Below the pieces are notes generated by a model, which did no database searches, was not told where the DNA came from, and saw only the letters and a program-made list of their open reading frames with translations. A DNA stretch of 64,000 bases, taken from Aeromonas rivipollensis (GTDB taxonomy: Bacteria; Pseudomonadota; Gammaproteobacteria; Enterobacterales; Aeromonadaceae). The stretch spans positions 204,001-268,000 of the forward strand of contig NZ_CP149130.1 of assembly GCF_037811135.1 (NCBI RefSeq), in the 5' to 3' direction. Every line of letters starts with the position of its first letter. The first letter of the stretch is position 1. The position numbers and the translations under genes are program-made. Shown piece by piece: positions 12,222-21,685 of the stretch.

Positions 12222-13742
12222 ATGGCTGATATGACAACACGGCAACAATCAGAATGGCTGTTGGAGATGATTGACGTCAGTAAGAGCTTTCCTGGCGTCA
12301 AGGCACTCGATAATGTCAATTTACGGGTCCGTCCTCATTCTGTGCATGCGTTGATGGGCGAGAATGGCGCAGGGAAGTCCACGCTGCTCAAGTGCCTGTT
12401 CGGCATCTACGAGAAGGATCAGGGCAAGATCTTCTTCAAGGGACAGGAGGTCAACTTCACCTCGTCCAAAGAGGCGCTGGAAAATGGCGTATCCATGGTG
12501 CACCAGGAGCTGAACTTGGTATTGCAACGCACCGTGATGGACAACATGTGGCTCGGTCGCTACCCCACCAAGGGCTGGTTCATCGACCACGGCAAGATGT
12601 ATGACGACACCAAGCGCATCTTCGACGAGCTGGACATCGACATAGACCCGCGGGTCAAGGTCGGCACCCTCTCCGTTTCCCAGATGCAGATGATCGAGAT
12701 CGCCAAGGCATTCTCCTATGACGCCAAGATCGTCATCATGGACGAACCCACCTCCTCCCTGACCGAGAAAGAGGTCAACCACCTCTTCAAGATCATCAAC
12801 AAGTTGAAGGACAAGGGGTGCGGCATCGTCTACATCTCCCACAAGATGGAAGAGATCTTCCAGCTCTGTGACGAGATCACCATATTGCGGGATGGCCAGT
12901 GGGTGGCGACCCAGCCGCTCGAGGGTATGACCATGGATCAGATCATCGGCATGATGGTCGGTCGTGAGTTGACCCAGCGCTTCCCGGAGAAAACCAACCA
13001 GCCGAAAGAGGTGATCCTCGAAGTCGAGCACCTGACGGCCAAGAACCAGCCTTCCATCAAGGACGTGAGCTTCAACCTGCACAAGGGGGAGATCCTCGGC
13101 ATCGCCGGTCTGGTGGGGGCAAAGCGCACCGACATAGTCGAGACCCTGTTCGGCATCCGCGATCACAGCGACGGTGTCATCAAGCTGCACGGCAAGGAGG
13201 TCGCCAATCGCAACGCCCATGAGGCGATCCAGAACGGCTTCGCGCTGGTGACGGAGGAGCGCCGCTCCACCGGTATCTACTCCCGTCTCGACATCGCCTT
13301 CAACTCCCTGATCGCCAACATGGACAGCTACAAGGGATCCATGGGGCTGCTCAGCGACAACAAGATGAAGAGCGATACCCAGTGGGTCATCGACTCCATG
13401 CGGGTCAAGACACCGACCCAGCAGACACAGATTGGCTCCCTCTCCGGGGGCAACCAGCAGAAGGTCATCATCGGTCGCTGGCTGCTGACCCAGCCTGAGA
13501 TCCTGATGCTGGATGAACCGACCCGCGGCATAGACGTGGGCGCCAAGTTCGAGATCTATCAGCTCATCCTGGAGCTGGCGAAGAAGGATAAGGGCATCAT
13601 CATCATCTCGTCCGAAATGCCGGAACTGCTGGGGATCACGGATCGCATCATGGTCATGAGCAATGGCCGGGTCGCGGGGATCGTCAACACCAAAGAAACT
13701 GACCAGAGCGAGATCCTGCGCCTGGCATCTCTGTACCTATAA
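12222..13742 (+). CDS. mglA: Galactose ABC transporter ATP-binding protein
   Basis: 506 residues, exactly the E. coli MglA length when started at the ATG at 12222; a TTG start at 12198 would lie inside the terminator stem and is rejected. It carries two ABC domains: the first has Walker [10 protein letters not shown], a degenerate signature LSVSQMQ and Walker B IVIMDEPT; the second has the degenerate Walker A GLVGAKRT typical of the sugar (RbsA/MglA) class, signature LSGGNQQ and LMLDEPTRG. The ribosome site is poor, so translation may depend on context. It pairs with MglC in the inner membrane. Confidence 0.96.
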   Translation: MADMTTRQQSEWLLEMIDVSKSFPGVKALDNVNLRVRPHSVHALMGENGAGKSTLLKCLFGIYEKDQGKIFFKGQEVNFTSSKEALENGVSMVHQELNLVLQRTVMDNMWLGRYPTKGWFIDHGKMYDDTKRIFDELDIDIDPRVKVGTLSVSQMQMIEIAKAFSYDAKIVIMDEPTSSLTEKEVNHLFKIINKLKDKGCGIVYISHKMEEIFQLCDEITILRDGQWVATQPLEGMTMDQIIGMMVGRELTQRFPEKTNQPKEVILEVEHLTAKNQPSIKDVSFNLHKGEILGIAGLVGAKRTDIVETLFGIRDHSDGVIKLHGKEVANRNAHEAIQNGFALVTEERRSTGIYSRLDIAFNSLIANMDSYKGSMGLLSDNKMKSDTQWVIDSMRVKTPTQQTQIGSLSGGNQQKVIIGRWLLTQPEILMLDEPTRGIDVGAKFEIYQLILELAKKDKGIIIISSEMPELLGITDRIMVMSNGRVAGIVNTKETDQSEILRLASLYL

Positions 13743-13757
13743 AGACAGGAAGACATT

Positions 13758-14768
13758 ATGGAGTCGGCTAAAAATTTCAATCTGATGCAGGCGCTCAAAG
13801 AGAACGCCATCTACTTGGTGCTGCTGGTGTTGCTCATGATCATAGTGATCCAGGAGCCCTCCTTCCTCAGCCTCACCAACCTCAGCAACATCCTGACCCA
13901 GTCCTCGGTGCGGGTCATCATAGCCCTCGGGGTGGCGGGCATCATCATCACCCAGGGAACGGATCTCTCGGCCGGTCGTCAGGTCGGTCTGGCGGCGCTG
14001 ATCGCGGCCACCATGCTGCAGGCGCTGACCAACGTCAACAAGGTGTTCCCCAGCCTGGGTGAAGTGCCCATTCCGGCGGTGATCCTGCTGGTGTGTGCGG
14101 TGGGAGCCCTGATCGGTCTGGTCAACGGCCTGATCGTTGCCTACCTGAACGTGACGCCCTTCATCACCACCCTGGGCACCATGATCATCGTCTACGGCAT
14201 CAACTCCCTCTACTTTGACTCGGTAGGTGCTTCACCGGTGGCCGGCTTCGACCCCCGCTTCTCCAGCTTCGCGCAGGGCTTTATCCGGATAGGGGGATTC
14301 AAGCTTTCGTATCTCACCTTCTATGCGGCCATCGCCAGCGTCTTCGTCTGGGTGCTGTGGAACAAGACCCGCTTCGGCAAGAACATCTTCGCCATCGGCG
14401 GCAACCCGGAAGCCGCCAAGGTCTCCGGCGTCAACGTCGCCGTCAACCTGGTGATGATCTATGCCCTGGCCGGTGTCTTCTACGCCTTCGGCGGCATGCT
14501 GGAAGCGGGCCGGATCGGCAGCGCCACCAACAACCTCGGCTTCATGTATGAACTCGATGCCATCGCGGCCTGCGTGGTGGGTGGTGTTTCGTTTGCCGGC
14601 GGTGTGGGAACTGTCGCGGGTGTGATCACCGGCGTACTTATCTTCACCCTGATCAACTATGGTTTGACCTACATCGGTGTCAGCCCCTACTGGCAGTTCA
14701 TCATCAAGGGCGGCATCATCATCCTGGCGGTAGCCCTGGACTCCATGAAGTACGCCAAGAAGAAGTAA
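13758..14768 (+). CDS. mglC: Galactose ABC transporter permease
   Basis: 336 residues, the same as E. coli MglC. A hydrophobic protein of the BPD_transp_2 family with eight to ten predicted membrane segments; family landmarks include GIIITQGTDLSAGRQVG, NGLIVAYLNVTPFITTLGTM and ELDAIAACVVGG. It forms the membrane channel for galactose with MglA. It starts 15 bp after the mglA stop with an AGGAAG ribosome site, and is followed by a hairpin and the chemoreceptor gene. Confidence 0.96.
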   Translation: MESAKNFNLMQALKENAIYLVLLVLLMIIVIQEPSFLSLTNLSNILTQSSVRVIIALGVAGIIITQGTDLSAGRQVGLAALIAATMLQALTNVNKVFPSLGEVPIPAVILLVCAVGALIGLVNGLIVAYLNVTPFITTLGTMIIVYGINSLYFDSVGASPVAGFDPRFSSFAQGFIRIGGFKLSYLTFYAAIASVFVWVLWNKTRFGKNIFAIGGNPEAAKVSGVNVAVNLVMIYALAGVFYAFGGMLEAGRIGSATNNLGFMYELDAIAACVVGGVSFAGGVGTVAGVITGVLIFTLINYGLTYIGVSPYWQFIIKGGIIILAVALDSMKYAKKK

Positions 14769-14782
14769 GCATTGGCAGGGGG

Positions 14783-14810
14783 GGCCGGGTCATCCCGGCC
14801 CTTTCTCTTT
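14783..14810 (+). terminator. Hairpin after mglC, just before the chemoreceptor gene
   Basis: GGCCGGG-TCAT-CCCGGCC (14783-14800) is followed by CTTTCTCTTT, an interrupted T-tract. The ribosome site GGAGG of the next gene begins at once after it, so this may be a leaky terminator that lets some mgl transcripts continue. Confidence 0.65.
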
Positions 14811-14825
14811 GGAGGGACCCAATCC

Positions 14826-16559
14826 ATGCCATTCAAAGTCAAGATCAACGTTCTGCTGCTGCTCGCCATCCTGGTCACCATCGGTACCGCCTGGTTCAGC
14901 GTCAATCACTTCATCAGCGGCTACATCCGCACCCAGGCCACCCAGAACATCAACGAGCAGATCACCCTGGTCAAGGAGAAGCTGGCCGGTGACATCAACC
15001 AGAAGGTGCTGCTGGCGGCGAACCTCAACCTCGGGGTGACCAGCGTCAAGAAGGCGCTGCAGGAGACCGGCTTTCACAACATCGTCAAGCTGATCGGCGA
15101 CATGGCCTTCGACGTGAACGGGGTCATCGACGACAAGGCCAGGGTTGAGGCTCTGCGCAAGCTGATCCCCGCCGCCAACAACCAGATCACCGTCAGCTCG
15201 CTGGAGCAGCTGGACGGCAAGCCGGTCATCTCCATTCTGGTGCCCCGTGGTGCCGATTCCGCCTACCTCTATTACCTCGACATGAGCGAGTTCAAGGAGC
15301 TGCTGGCCAAGGTGAGCGGGGAGGGGCGTTACTTCTCCCTGGCGGACAGTCAGGGCCAGGTGCTCTACAGCAGCAAACCACAGGGGGAGAGCGAGTCTCG
15401 CCCCAACCAGCTGGATATCCGTGGCAGCCAGTGGACCCTGACCGGTTATGTGGACCTCGATTACATCCAGGCCATGACCCAGGCGCTCAACGGCAAGATT
15501 ACCCTGGCCCTGCTCGGGGTCGCGGCCCTGGTGCTGGTGATCTCCATGGTGGCCCTCAACCTGGCCTACCGCCCCATCCTCTCCCTACGTGATCTGGTGC
15601 AGGAGCTGTCCCGGGGCAGCGGCGATCTGACCCGCCGTCTTACGGTGACCAGTACGGATGATCTCGGCCAGATCTCGGCCGGCATCAACCGCTTCATCGA
15701 GCGGCTGCAGGAGATGATGGGAGAGGTACGGGAAGCCAGCGGCCAGCTCAACGAAGGAATATCGGGTCTGGCCAGGCAGACGGGCTCGGCCCAGGGGCTG
15801 CTGGCCGAGCATGTGCGGGAGACCGAACAGGTGGTCACCGCCATCAACGAGATGAGCCGTACCGCCGTCTCGGTATCGGAGAGCGCCGCCAGCACGGCCC
15901 AGCTGACCGGCCAGAGCCAGCAACTGGCCAACCAGTCGCGCCGGGTGGTGGATCAAGCCATGGCCAGCGTCACCGCCCTGGTGACGGAGGTGGAGACCAC
16001 GGCCCACTCCATCGCCGCCATGCAGCAGGATGTGCAGCAGATAGGCTCCATCCTCGGGGTCATCGGCGGTATCGCCGAGCAGACCAACCTGCTGGCCCTC
16101 AACGCCGCCATCGAGGCCGCCCGGGCAGGCGAGCAGGGGCGCGGCTTTGCCGTGGTGGCAGATGAGGTGCGATCCCTGGCGGGCCGTACCCAGAAGAGCA
16201 CGGCCGAGATCCAGACCATGCTGACCCGGTTGCAGCGGGGGACCCAGACGGTGGTCGCCGCCATGGGCAACACCCGGCAGAGCTGTCAGGATGCGGCAGA
16301 GAACACCAGCAAGGTGAATGCGTCGCTGGATCTGATGGCAGGGGAGGTGGTGGAGATCAACGATCTCATCAGTCATATCGCCACGGCGGCGGAGCAGCAG
16401 AGTGCGGTAGCCGAAGAGATCAATCGCAACATGAGCGCCATCGCCGAGGTGATCACCCAGCTCAAGGGCAATGGTGAGCGGACGGTGGAGAGTTCAACCT
16501 CGATGCAGCACACCTATGACAGGTTGCGGGAGATAGTGGGGCACTTCCGGCTGGAGTGA
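14826..16559 (+). CDS. Methyl-accepting chemotaxis protein linked to mglBAC
   Basis: 577 residues. A transmembrane helix at about 8-28, a periplasmic sensing domain of roughly 190 residues with PAS/Cache-like strands, a second membrane helix near 230-250, a HAMP region, and the signalling hairpin tip [22 protein letters not shown] with [10 protein letters not shown]. The ATG at 14826 has GGAGG 6-7 bases upstream; an earlier in-frame start is unsupported. It lies 57 bp after mglC on the same strand behind a leaky-looking hairpin, so it may be co-expressed with galactose uptake and sense galactose directly or through MglB. Ligand is inference only. Confidence 0.92.
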   Translation: MPFKVKINVLLLLAILVTIGTAWFSVNHFISGYIRTQATQNINEQITLVKEKLAGDINQKVLLAANLNLGVTSVKKALQETGFHNIVKLIGDMAFDVNGVIDDKARVEALRKLIPAANNQITVSSLEQLDGKPVISILVPRGADSAYLYYLDMSEFKELLAKVSGEGRYFSLADSQGQVLYSSKPQGESESRPNQLDIRGSQWTLTGYVDLDYIQAMTQALNGKITLALLGVAALVLVISMVALNLAYRPILSLRDLVQELSRGSGDLTRRLTVTSTDDLGQISAGINRFIERLQEMMGEVREASGQLNEGISGLARQTGSAQGLLAEHVRETEQVVTAINEMSRTAVSVSESAASTAQLTGQSQQLANQSRRVVDQAMASVTALVTEVETTAHSIAAMQQDVQQIGSILGVIGGIAEQTNLLALNAAIEAARAGEQGRGFAVVADEVRSLAGRTQKSTAEIQTMLTRLQRGTQTVVAAMGNTRQSCQDAAENTSKVNASLDLMAGEVVEINDLISHIATAAEQQSAVAEEINRNMSAIAEVITQLKGNGERTVESSTSMQHTYDRLREIVGHFRLE

Positions 16560-16637
16560 GGTCGGTTGCACTGTTCATGGGTACCCTGGCCGTTGGCGCC
16601 GGGGTGGCAGCTCACCGGAAAAGCATGAAAAATTCCC

Positions 16638-16910
16638 AAAAAGATGGGGGCGACTTGCGTCGCCCCCGATAGTCTTATCGCTCATATCCTTGAACGAAGT
16701 TGCTCCCTGCAATCCCTGACTATACCTCTTCCTTTAGGTTTCCCCTTCCCAATCCTTTGGGGTGTCCTTTAGCCATCATGGCCTGACGAGTCATCCGTTC
16801 CCGTCGCACTTTCTCCGTCCTGGGAGGTGTCCTTTACCACATCCTGTGGTGAGTCCATTTGCCCAACCCTGGCAGCCAGTCTTCCTGACCGACTTCATTG
16901 CGTCCGTGCA
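16638..16910 (-). ncRNA. csrB: CsrB/CsrC-type regulatory RNA (CsrA sponge)
   Basis: Read on the minus strand, this about 273-nt stretch between its promoter and a strong terminator contains 15 GGA trinucleotides, several as AAGGA, CAGGA or ACGGA. AAAGGACACC occurs twice, and ACCACA-GGA-TGTGGT is a 6-bp stem showing GGA in its loop, the preferred CsrA site. It ends in a perfect 9-bp hairpin (16646-16654 with 16659-16667, loop GCAA) followed by ATCTTTTT. No protein-coding frame fits. This matches the CsrB/RsmZ class, RNAs that sequester CsrA. Exact ends are estimated; family assignment rests on motif density and terminator, not a database match. Confidence 0.85.
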
Positions 16911-16916
16911 GGAGTA

Positions 16917-16944
16917 ACTATAAGGATTTCCCGGGGGACGACAA
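16917..16944 (-). promoter_or_regulatory. Predicted promoter of the CsrB-type RNA
   Basis: On the minus strand TTGTCG (16939-16944) and TATAGT (16917-16922) are separated by 16 bp, placing the RNA start near 16910. A clear GacA/UvrY-type palindrome (TGTAAG-N6-CTTACA) was not found upstream; the region to 17100 is AT-rich. Confidence 0.55.
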
Positions 16945-17355
16945 CGGCACCTTGAAAAACGTTTTTTCGAAACTCGTTTCTCAAGAAATGATAATGATGT
17001 AATTTCGTTGTAAATCATTAGCTTGTGATTCTTGTGTGCGGTTTTTTTGCTCCTATCTTCCGACTATGGCGAGAATTTTTGAGGCGCTTTGCTTACGCAG
17101 ACTATGGCGAATGTCTCACAGCTCGTTTAACTGAGGTTCAGAAAAGTCGTCAGGGTCAGAGTCGATCGCAGATTGCCAAGCCGGGGCCGTCAGCATCCAG
17201 GGTCAGCGACACCCGTGCCAGGAAGGGGTGAGCACAGAGGGTTGCATGGGGTGGCTGGCCGGAAACGGCAAAAAGAAGCTGGCTATCGGAGGAAGGGGTA
17301 TGCCGGTGTGGGGAACTGACAACCCAGGAGGAGGAGCCCTCCCCCTGGGGCAGTA
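16945..17355. other. Intergenic stretch between csrB promoter and small secreted-protein gene
   Basis: About 410 bp. AT-rich near 16960-17080, where activator or IHF sites for the csrB promoter would be expected; AATCATTAGCTTG near 17017 is one mismatch from the IHF consensus. An imperfect stem at 17323-17349 may end the small gene on the minus strand. No supported gene was seen here. Confidence 0.4.
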
Positions 17356-17532
17356 TCAATGGTGCTGTTGACCACCATACCATTGGCACAGGTAGGCGGG
17401 CACCAGCATCTGGGGGGCCTGGTCAACATGGCACACCACCAGTGGCATGGCGGGGGCGCCCTGGGCCTGAACCAGGGTCGGGGTCATGGGCAGAACCAGG
17501 GCGACCAGCAGAAACAGCGATTTGATCTTCAT
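17356..17532 (-). CDS. Small exported protein of unknown function
   Basis: 58 residues with a textbook signal peptide (MKIKSLFLLVALVLP then MTPTLVQA, cleavage expected after about residue 23) and an AAGGAG ribosome site 7 bases before the ATG. The mature part would be only about 35 residues, with two cysteines (VVCHVDQ and YLCQWY) that could form one disulfide, and a GGQQHH tail. A longer upstream frame lacks any sensible ribosome site. Not recognised as a known family. The signal peptide and Shine-Dalgarno site make it a credible gene. Confidence 0.65.
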   Translation of the reverse strand: MKIKSLFLLVALVLPMTPTLVQAQGAPAMPLVVCHVDQAPQMLVPAYLCQWYGGQQHH

Positions 17533-17723
17533 GGTTATCTCCTTGGTGATAGAAAACAGCGTGACCTTGATCACTTTCTGAGTTAAGGCGAACCAGGGAG
17601 TGGCGCAAGGCGGCGCAATAAATTCAACTAATGAAAAAACTTTAAAACCGGGACGCAATGGGATTGGTGAGAAAAGCATCGCCAGGATGCGTTCAGAATG
17701 CATATCCATATAAAGGAGATGCG

Positions 17724-17936
17724 ATGAGCACCCTGATACGGAGAGCTGCCCGTGCGGGTTGGCGCCCATGCCATGATCTGGGACAAGAGATGGATTATTC
17801 AGGCGAAGGGATGAAGATGACTATTTATGTGGTGAGTGGTCTGGGTATTTGTGAGGAAAAATGCATGGATGAACGTACAAAATTCAAACAAAAAATAAAA
17901 ACCAGGCATGCTTATGATTTTATTGATTATTTTTAA
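17724..17936 (+). CDS. Possible 70-residue hypothetical protein
   Basis: Supported mainly by a good ribosome site (AAAGGAG, then 5-6 bases, ATG). The predicted product starts MSTLIRRAARAGW, has two closely spaced cysteines (CEEKC) and a basic, polar C-terminal half. Composition turns AT-rich in the second half, unlike the neighbours. No family recognised. It may be a chance frame. Confidence 0.3.
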   Translation: MSTLIRRAARAGWRPCHDLGQEMDYSGEGMKMTIYVVSGLGICEEKCMDERTKFKQKIKTRHAYDFIDYF

Positions 17937-18279
17937 TTGATCATATCCATTTGTAGATATCTTACATGAATGAAAACGGTATCCTGGTGAAATAAATACT
18001 TCCTTTATTGCGTTGTTATGCGGCAGTCGTTAATGAGTAAATGTCATTTATGTAAACTCCATCATAAATTAACTCCTGATTTTATTCAGTCTGGAGTGAA
18101 TGTGATCAATGTCTAAGTTTGTGGTGATTGCTAGTCCTAACCTCTGTCACGAAAGGCAAGGGCAGGATAGAACACAAGCCGAGTACCCTACATAAAGAAT
18201 ATCCCGCCTTAGCCACGAGCCAGAATAGAAGGAATCTATTCAATCACTCGCAGGGACCACTGCTAGACGGAATATAATC
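17937..18279 (+). promoter_or_regulatory. AT-rich leader region of the arc operon
   Basis: 343 bp with markedly low GC for this genome and no gene. It must hold the promoter of arcACBD. A TGTGA-N6-TCTAA half-matching CRP/FNR-like element occurs near 18100. No clear FNR box or ArgR box pair could be fixed by eye. Confidence 0.35.
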
Positions 18280-19500
18280 ATGAGCAAATTTTATGTAGGT
18301 TCTGAAGTTGGCCAATTGCGCCGTGTCATGCTGCACCGCCCCAACCTCAGTCTGAAGCGCCTGACCCCTTCCAACTGCCAGGATCTGCTGTTCGATGACG
18401 TTCTGTCCGTTGAACGTGCCGGTCAGGAGCACGACAAATTCGCTCAGGTACTGCGCGATCAGAATGTCGAAGTCTTCCTGCTGACCAACCTGCTGGCCGA
18501 AACCCTGGATGTGCCGGAAGCCAAAGCCTGGCTGCTGCAGCACCAGGTCTCCGACTATCGCCTCGGCACCGCACTGGCCAATGACGTGCGCTGCTTCCTG
18601 GCGGACATGCCGCACCGCGAGCTGGCCCGCATCCTCTCCGGTGGCCTGACCTACTCAGAGATGCCCTACAGCGGCGTCAACATGGTGGTCGGCATGCACG
18701 CTCCGACCGACTTCATCATAGAGCCGCTGCCCAACCACCTCTTCACCCGTGATACCTCCTGCTGGGTCTACGGCGGCGTCTCCATCAACCCCATGGCCAA
18801 GGCCGCCCGTCGCCGCGAGACCAACCATGTGAAGGCCATCTACCGCTGGCACCCGCAGTTCGCCGGTCAGGACTTCATCAAGTACTTCGGTGACGAGGAT
18901 CGTGACTACGACAACTCCACCATCGAAGGGGGCGACGTCCTGGTCATCGGCCGTGGCGCCGTGCTCATCGGCATGTCCGAGCGCACCACGCCGCAAGGGG
19001 TGGAACACCTGGCCCGCGGCCTGTTCAAGCACGGTCAGGCCAAACAGGTCATCGCCATGCAACTGCCGAAACACCGCAGCTGCATGCACCTGGATACCGT
19101 CATGACCCACATGGACATAGACACCTTCTCCGTCTATCCGGAAGTCATCCGCAAGGATGTGAACTGCTGGAGTCTGACTCCGGGCGGTGCCACCGGCATG
19201 AACATCAAGGAAGAGGGCTACTTCGTCACCGCTATCGAGAAGGCGCTGGGCGTGGATCAGCTCAAGCTCATCACCACAGGTGGTGACAGCTTCGAGGCCG
19301 AGCGCGAGCAGTGGAACGATGCCAACAACGTGCTGACAGTACGCCCCGGCGTGGTGGTGGGTTACGAGCGCAACACCTACACCAACGAGAAGTACGACAA
19401 GGCCGGCATCACAGTGCTGCCCATCCCGGGTGAAGAGCTGGGACGTGGTCGCGGCGGCGCCCGCTGCATGAGCTGCCCGATGGAACGTGACGGCATCTGA
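18280..19500 (+). CDS. arcA: Arginine deiminase
   Basis: 406 residues. Hydrolyses L-arginine to citrulline and ammonia, first step of the fermentative arginine deiminase pathway. The guanidine-modifying fold is clear: [12 protein letters not shown] at the N-terminus, the ligand-binding [10 protein letters not shown], the histidine segment [12 protein letters not shown], and the catalytic cysteine in GGARCMSCP (Cys396). It opens the arcA-arcC-arcB-arcD operon, whose net yield is ATP from carbamoyl phosphate. Confidence 0.97.
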   Translation: MSKFYVGSEVGQLRRVMLHRPNLSLKRLTPSNCQDLLFDDVLSVERAGQEHDKFAQVLRDQNVEVFLLTNLLAETLDVPEAKAWLLQHQVSDYRLGTALANDVRCFLADMPHRELARILSGGLTYSEMPYSGVNMVVGMHAPTDFIIEPLPNHLFTRDTSCWVYGGVSINPMAKAARRRETNHVKAIYRWHPQFAGQDFIKYFGDEDRDYDNSTIEGGDVLVIGRGAVLIGMSERTTPQGVEHLARGLFKHGQAKQVIAMQLPKHRSCMHLDTVMTHMDIDTFSVYPEVIRKDVNCWSLTPGGATGMNIKEEGYFVTAIEKALGVDQLKLITTGGDSFEAEREQWNDANNVLTVRPGVVVGYERNTYTNEKYDKAGITVLPIPGEELGRGRGGARCMSCPMERDGI

Positions 19501-19562
19501 CAAGACGGCGTGGCGCCGGCAGAGGCTGGCGCCACACACACCAAGACTCGAGAGTAACACTC

Positions 19563-20489
19563 ATGAAAAAACCAACTGTCGTCGTCGCCCTGGGTGGCAA
19601 TGCCCTGCTCCGTCGTGGCGAACCCCTCGAAGCCGACATCCAGCGCAAGAACATAGCGACCGCCGCCAAGACCATCGCCCGGATCGCCGAGGAGTACAAC
19701 GTGGTGCTGGTGCACGGCAACGGCCCGCAAGTCGGCCTGCTGGCCCTGCAGAACAGCGCCTATACCAAGGTTTCCCCCTATCCCCTGGATGTGCTGGGCG
19801 CCGAGTCTCAGGGCATGATCGGCTACATGCTGATCCAGGAGCTGAAAAACCTGATGCCGAGCCGCAACGTCACAGCGCTGCTGACCCAGGTGCAGGTCGA
19901 CCCCAAGGATCCGGCCTTCGCCAATCCGACCAAGTTTATCGGCCCCGTCTATGAGGAAGCCGAGGCCCGCGCCCTGGCAGAAGAGAAGCACTGGTCGGTC
20001 AAGGCCGACGGCAAGTTCTTCCGCCGCGTGGTGCCGTCCCCGCTGCCCCAGCGCATCGTCGAAGGCGACGCCATCGAAACCCTGATCGCCCAGGGCCACC
20101 TCATCATCTGTACCGGTGGTGGCGGCATTCCGGTGACCTGGGATGGCCAGTGCCTGACCGGCATCGAAGCGGTGATCGACAAGGACATGTCCGCCGCCTA
20201 CCTGGCCAGACAGATCAAGGCCGATGCCCTGTTGATCCTGACCGATGCCGATGCCGTCTACCTGGATTGGGGCAAGCCGACCCAGCACCCGCTGCGGGTC
20301 ACCAGCCCGGCCGAACTGGCTGGCGTCAAGTTCGATGCCGGCTCCATGGGGCCCAAGGTCGAAGCCTCCTGCGAATTCGTCAAGGCAACCGGCGGCATGG
20401 TCGGGATCGGTTCCCTGGAAGATGGCCTCGCCATCCTCAAGGGGGAAGCCGGCACCAATATAGTCGCCACCCATACCGTGAATGCTTGA
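19563..20489 (+). CDS. arcC: Carbamate kinase
   Basis: 308 residues, amino-acid-kinase fold. Makes ATP from carbamoyl phosphate and ADP, the energy-yielding step of the pathway. VVVALGGNALLRRGEP at the N-terminus, VLVHGNGPQVGLLALQN and the GGGGIPV loop are characteristic. It lies 62 bp after arcA; the order arcA-arcC-arcB differs from the arcA-arcB-arcC order seen in Pseudomonas. Confidence 0.96.
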   Translation: MKKPTVVVALGGNALLRRGEPLEADIQRKNIATAAKTIARIAEEYNVVLVHGNGPQVGLLALQNSAYTKVSPYPLDVLGAESQGMIGYMLIQELKNLMPSRNVTALLTQVQVDPKDPAFANPTKFIGPVYEEAEARALAEEKHWSVKADGKFFRRVVPSPLPQRIVEGDAIETLIAQGHLIICTGGGGIPVTWDGQCLTGIEAVIDKDMSAAYLARQIKADALLILTDADAVYLDWGKPTQHPLRVTSPAELAGVKFDAGSMGPKVEASCEFVKATGGMVGIGSLEDGLAILKGEAGTNIVATHTVNA

Positions 20490-20559
20490 GTCGTTGAATC
20501 ACTGCGTAGTTAACAACACTGCCCGAATTGGTCTGACACAAATATAGAGAGAACTCATC

Positions 20560-21564
20560 ATGGCTTTTAATCTGCGTAACCGTAACTTCCTGAAACTGCT
20601 GGACTTCACCCCGCGCGAAATCCAATACATGATCGATCTGGCCATCGACCTGAAAAAAGCCAAATACGGTGGCTATGAGCGCAAGCATCTGACCGGCAAG
20701 AACATCGCCCTGATCTTCGAGAAGACCTCCACCCGCACCCGCTGCGCCTTTGAAGTGGCGGCCTTCGACCAGGGTGCCCAGGTCTCCTACCTCGGCCCAA
20801 GCGGTTCCCAGATCGGCCACAAGGAGTCCATGAAGGACACCGCCCGGGTGCTGGGCCGCATGTATGACGGCATCGAATACCGTGGCTACGGCCAGGAGAT
20901 CGTGGAAGAGCTGGGTGCCTATGCCGGTGTGCCTGTCTGGAACGGCCTGACCAACGAATTCCACCCGACCCAGATCCTGGCCGACTTCATGACCATGCTG
21001 GAGCACGGCAAGGGCAAGCGCCTGGATCAGATCAAGTTCGCCTACCTGGGTGACGCCCGCAACAACATGGGCAACTCCCTGATGGTCGGCGCCGCCAAGA
21101 TGGGCATGGACATCCGCCTGGTTGCCCCCAAGGCCTTCTGGCCGGAAGAGGAGCTGGTCGCCAAGTGCCGCCAGATCGCCGAAGAGACAGGTGCGCGCAT
21201 TCACCTGACCGAAGACGTGAAAGAGGGCGTGCTGGGGGCCGACTTCCTCTACACCGACGTCTGGGTTTCCATGGGCGAGGCGAAAGAAGCCTGGGATCAA
21301 CGGGTCAAGCTGATGACTCCCTATCAGGTCAACATGGACGTCATCAACGCCACCAAGAACCCGGATGTGAAATTCATGCACTGCCTGCCGGCGTTCCACA
21401 ACGACGAGACCACCATGGGCAAGGAAGTGGCTGACAAATATGGCATGAAGGGGCTGGAAGTGACCGAGGACGTGTTCGAATCTGAGCACAGCATCGTCTT
21501 CGATGAGGCCGAAAACCGGATGCACACCATCAAGGCAGTGATGGTGGCTACGCTGGGCGACTAA
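20560..21564 (+). CDS. arcB: Catabolic ornithine carbamoyltransferase
   Basis: 334 residues. Phosphorolyses citrulline to ornithine and carbamoyl phosphate. Carbamoyl-phosphate-binding [21 protein letters not shown], and the ornithine-side motif MHCLPAFHN are present. Its position inside the arc operon argues for the catabolic role over biosynthetic argF. A GC hairpin with a short T-run follows, before arcD. Confidence 0.95.
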   Translation: MAFNLRNRNFLKLLDFTPREIQYMIDLAIDLKKAKYGGYERKHLTGKNIALIFEKTSTRTRCAFEVAAFDQGAQVSYLGPSGSQIGHKESMKDTARVLGRMYDGIEYRGYGQEIVEELGAYAGVPVWNGLTNEFHPTQILADFMTMLEHGKGKRLDQIKFAYLGDARNNMGNSLMVGAAKMGMDIRLVAPKAFWPEEELVAKCRQIAEETGARIHLTEDVKEGVLGADFLYTDVWVSMGEAKEAWDQRVKLMTPYQVNMDVINATKNPDVKFMHCLPAFHNDETTMGKEVADKYGMKGLEVTEDVFESEHSIVFDEAENRMHTIKAVMVATLGD

Positions 21565-21579
21565 GGTCGCAGTAGTGGT

Positions 21580-21603
21580 GCCGGGGGGTGACCCCCGGCT
21601 TTT
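21580..21603 (+). terminator. Hairpin between arcB and arcD
   Basis: GCCGGGGG-GTGA-CCCCCGGC (21580-21599) followed by TTTTC. It may reduce or end transcription before the antiporter gene, or protect the arcACB message. Confidence 0.65.
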
Positions 21604-21685
21604 CGACCATGTGACGGCGGCATAACACCTCTAACCCTACGACCCGCAGATACATGGATACCGCACCACAGAAGGAAGCTGGACC

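Noticed and set aside
17025..17231. 68-codon frame after the csrB promoter region
   Set aside because: No ribosome site, odd composition and no recognisable feature; it overlaps the expected regulatory region of the RNA.
17937..18279. FNR or ArgR boxes before arcA
   Set aside because: Only half-sites or badly spaced matches were visible; a weight-matrix scan would be needed to claim them.
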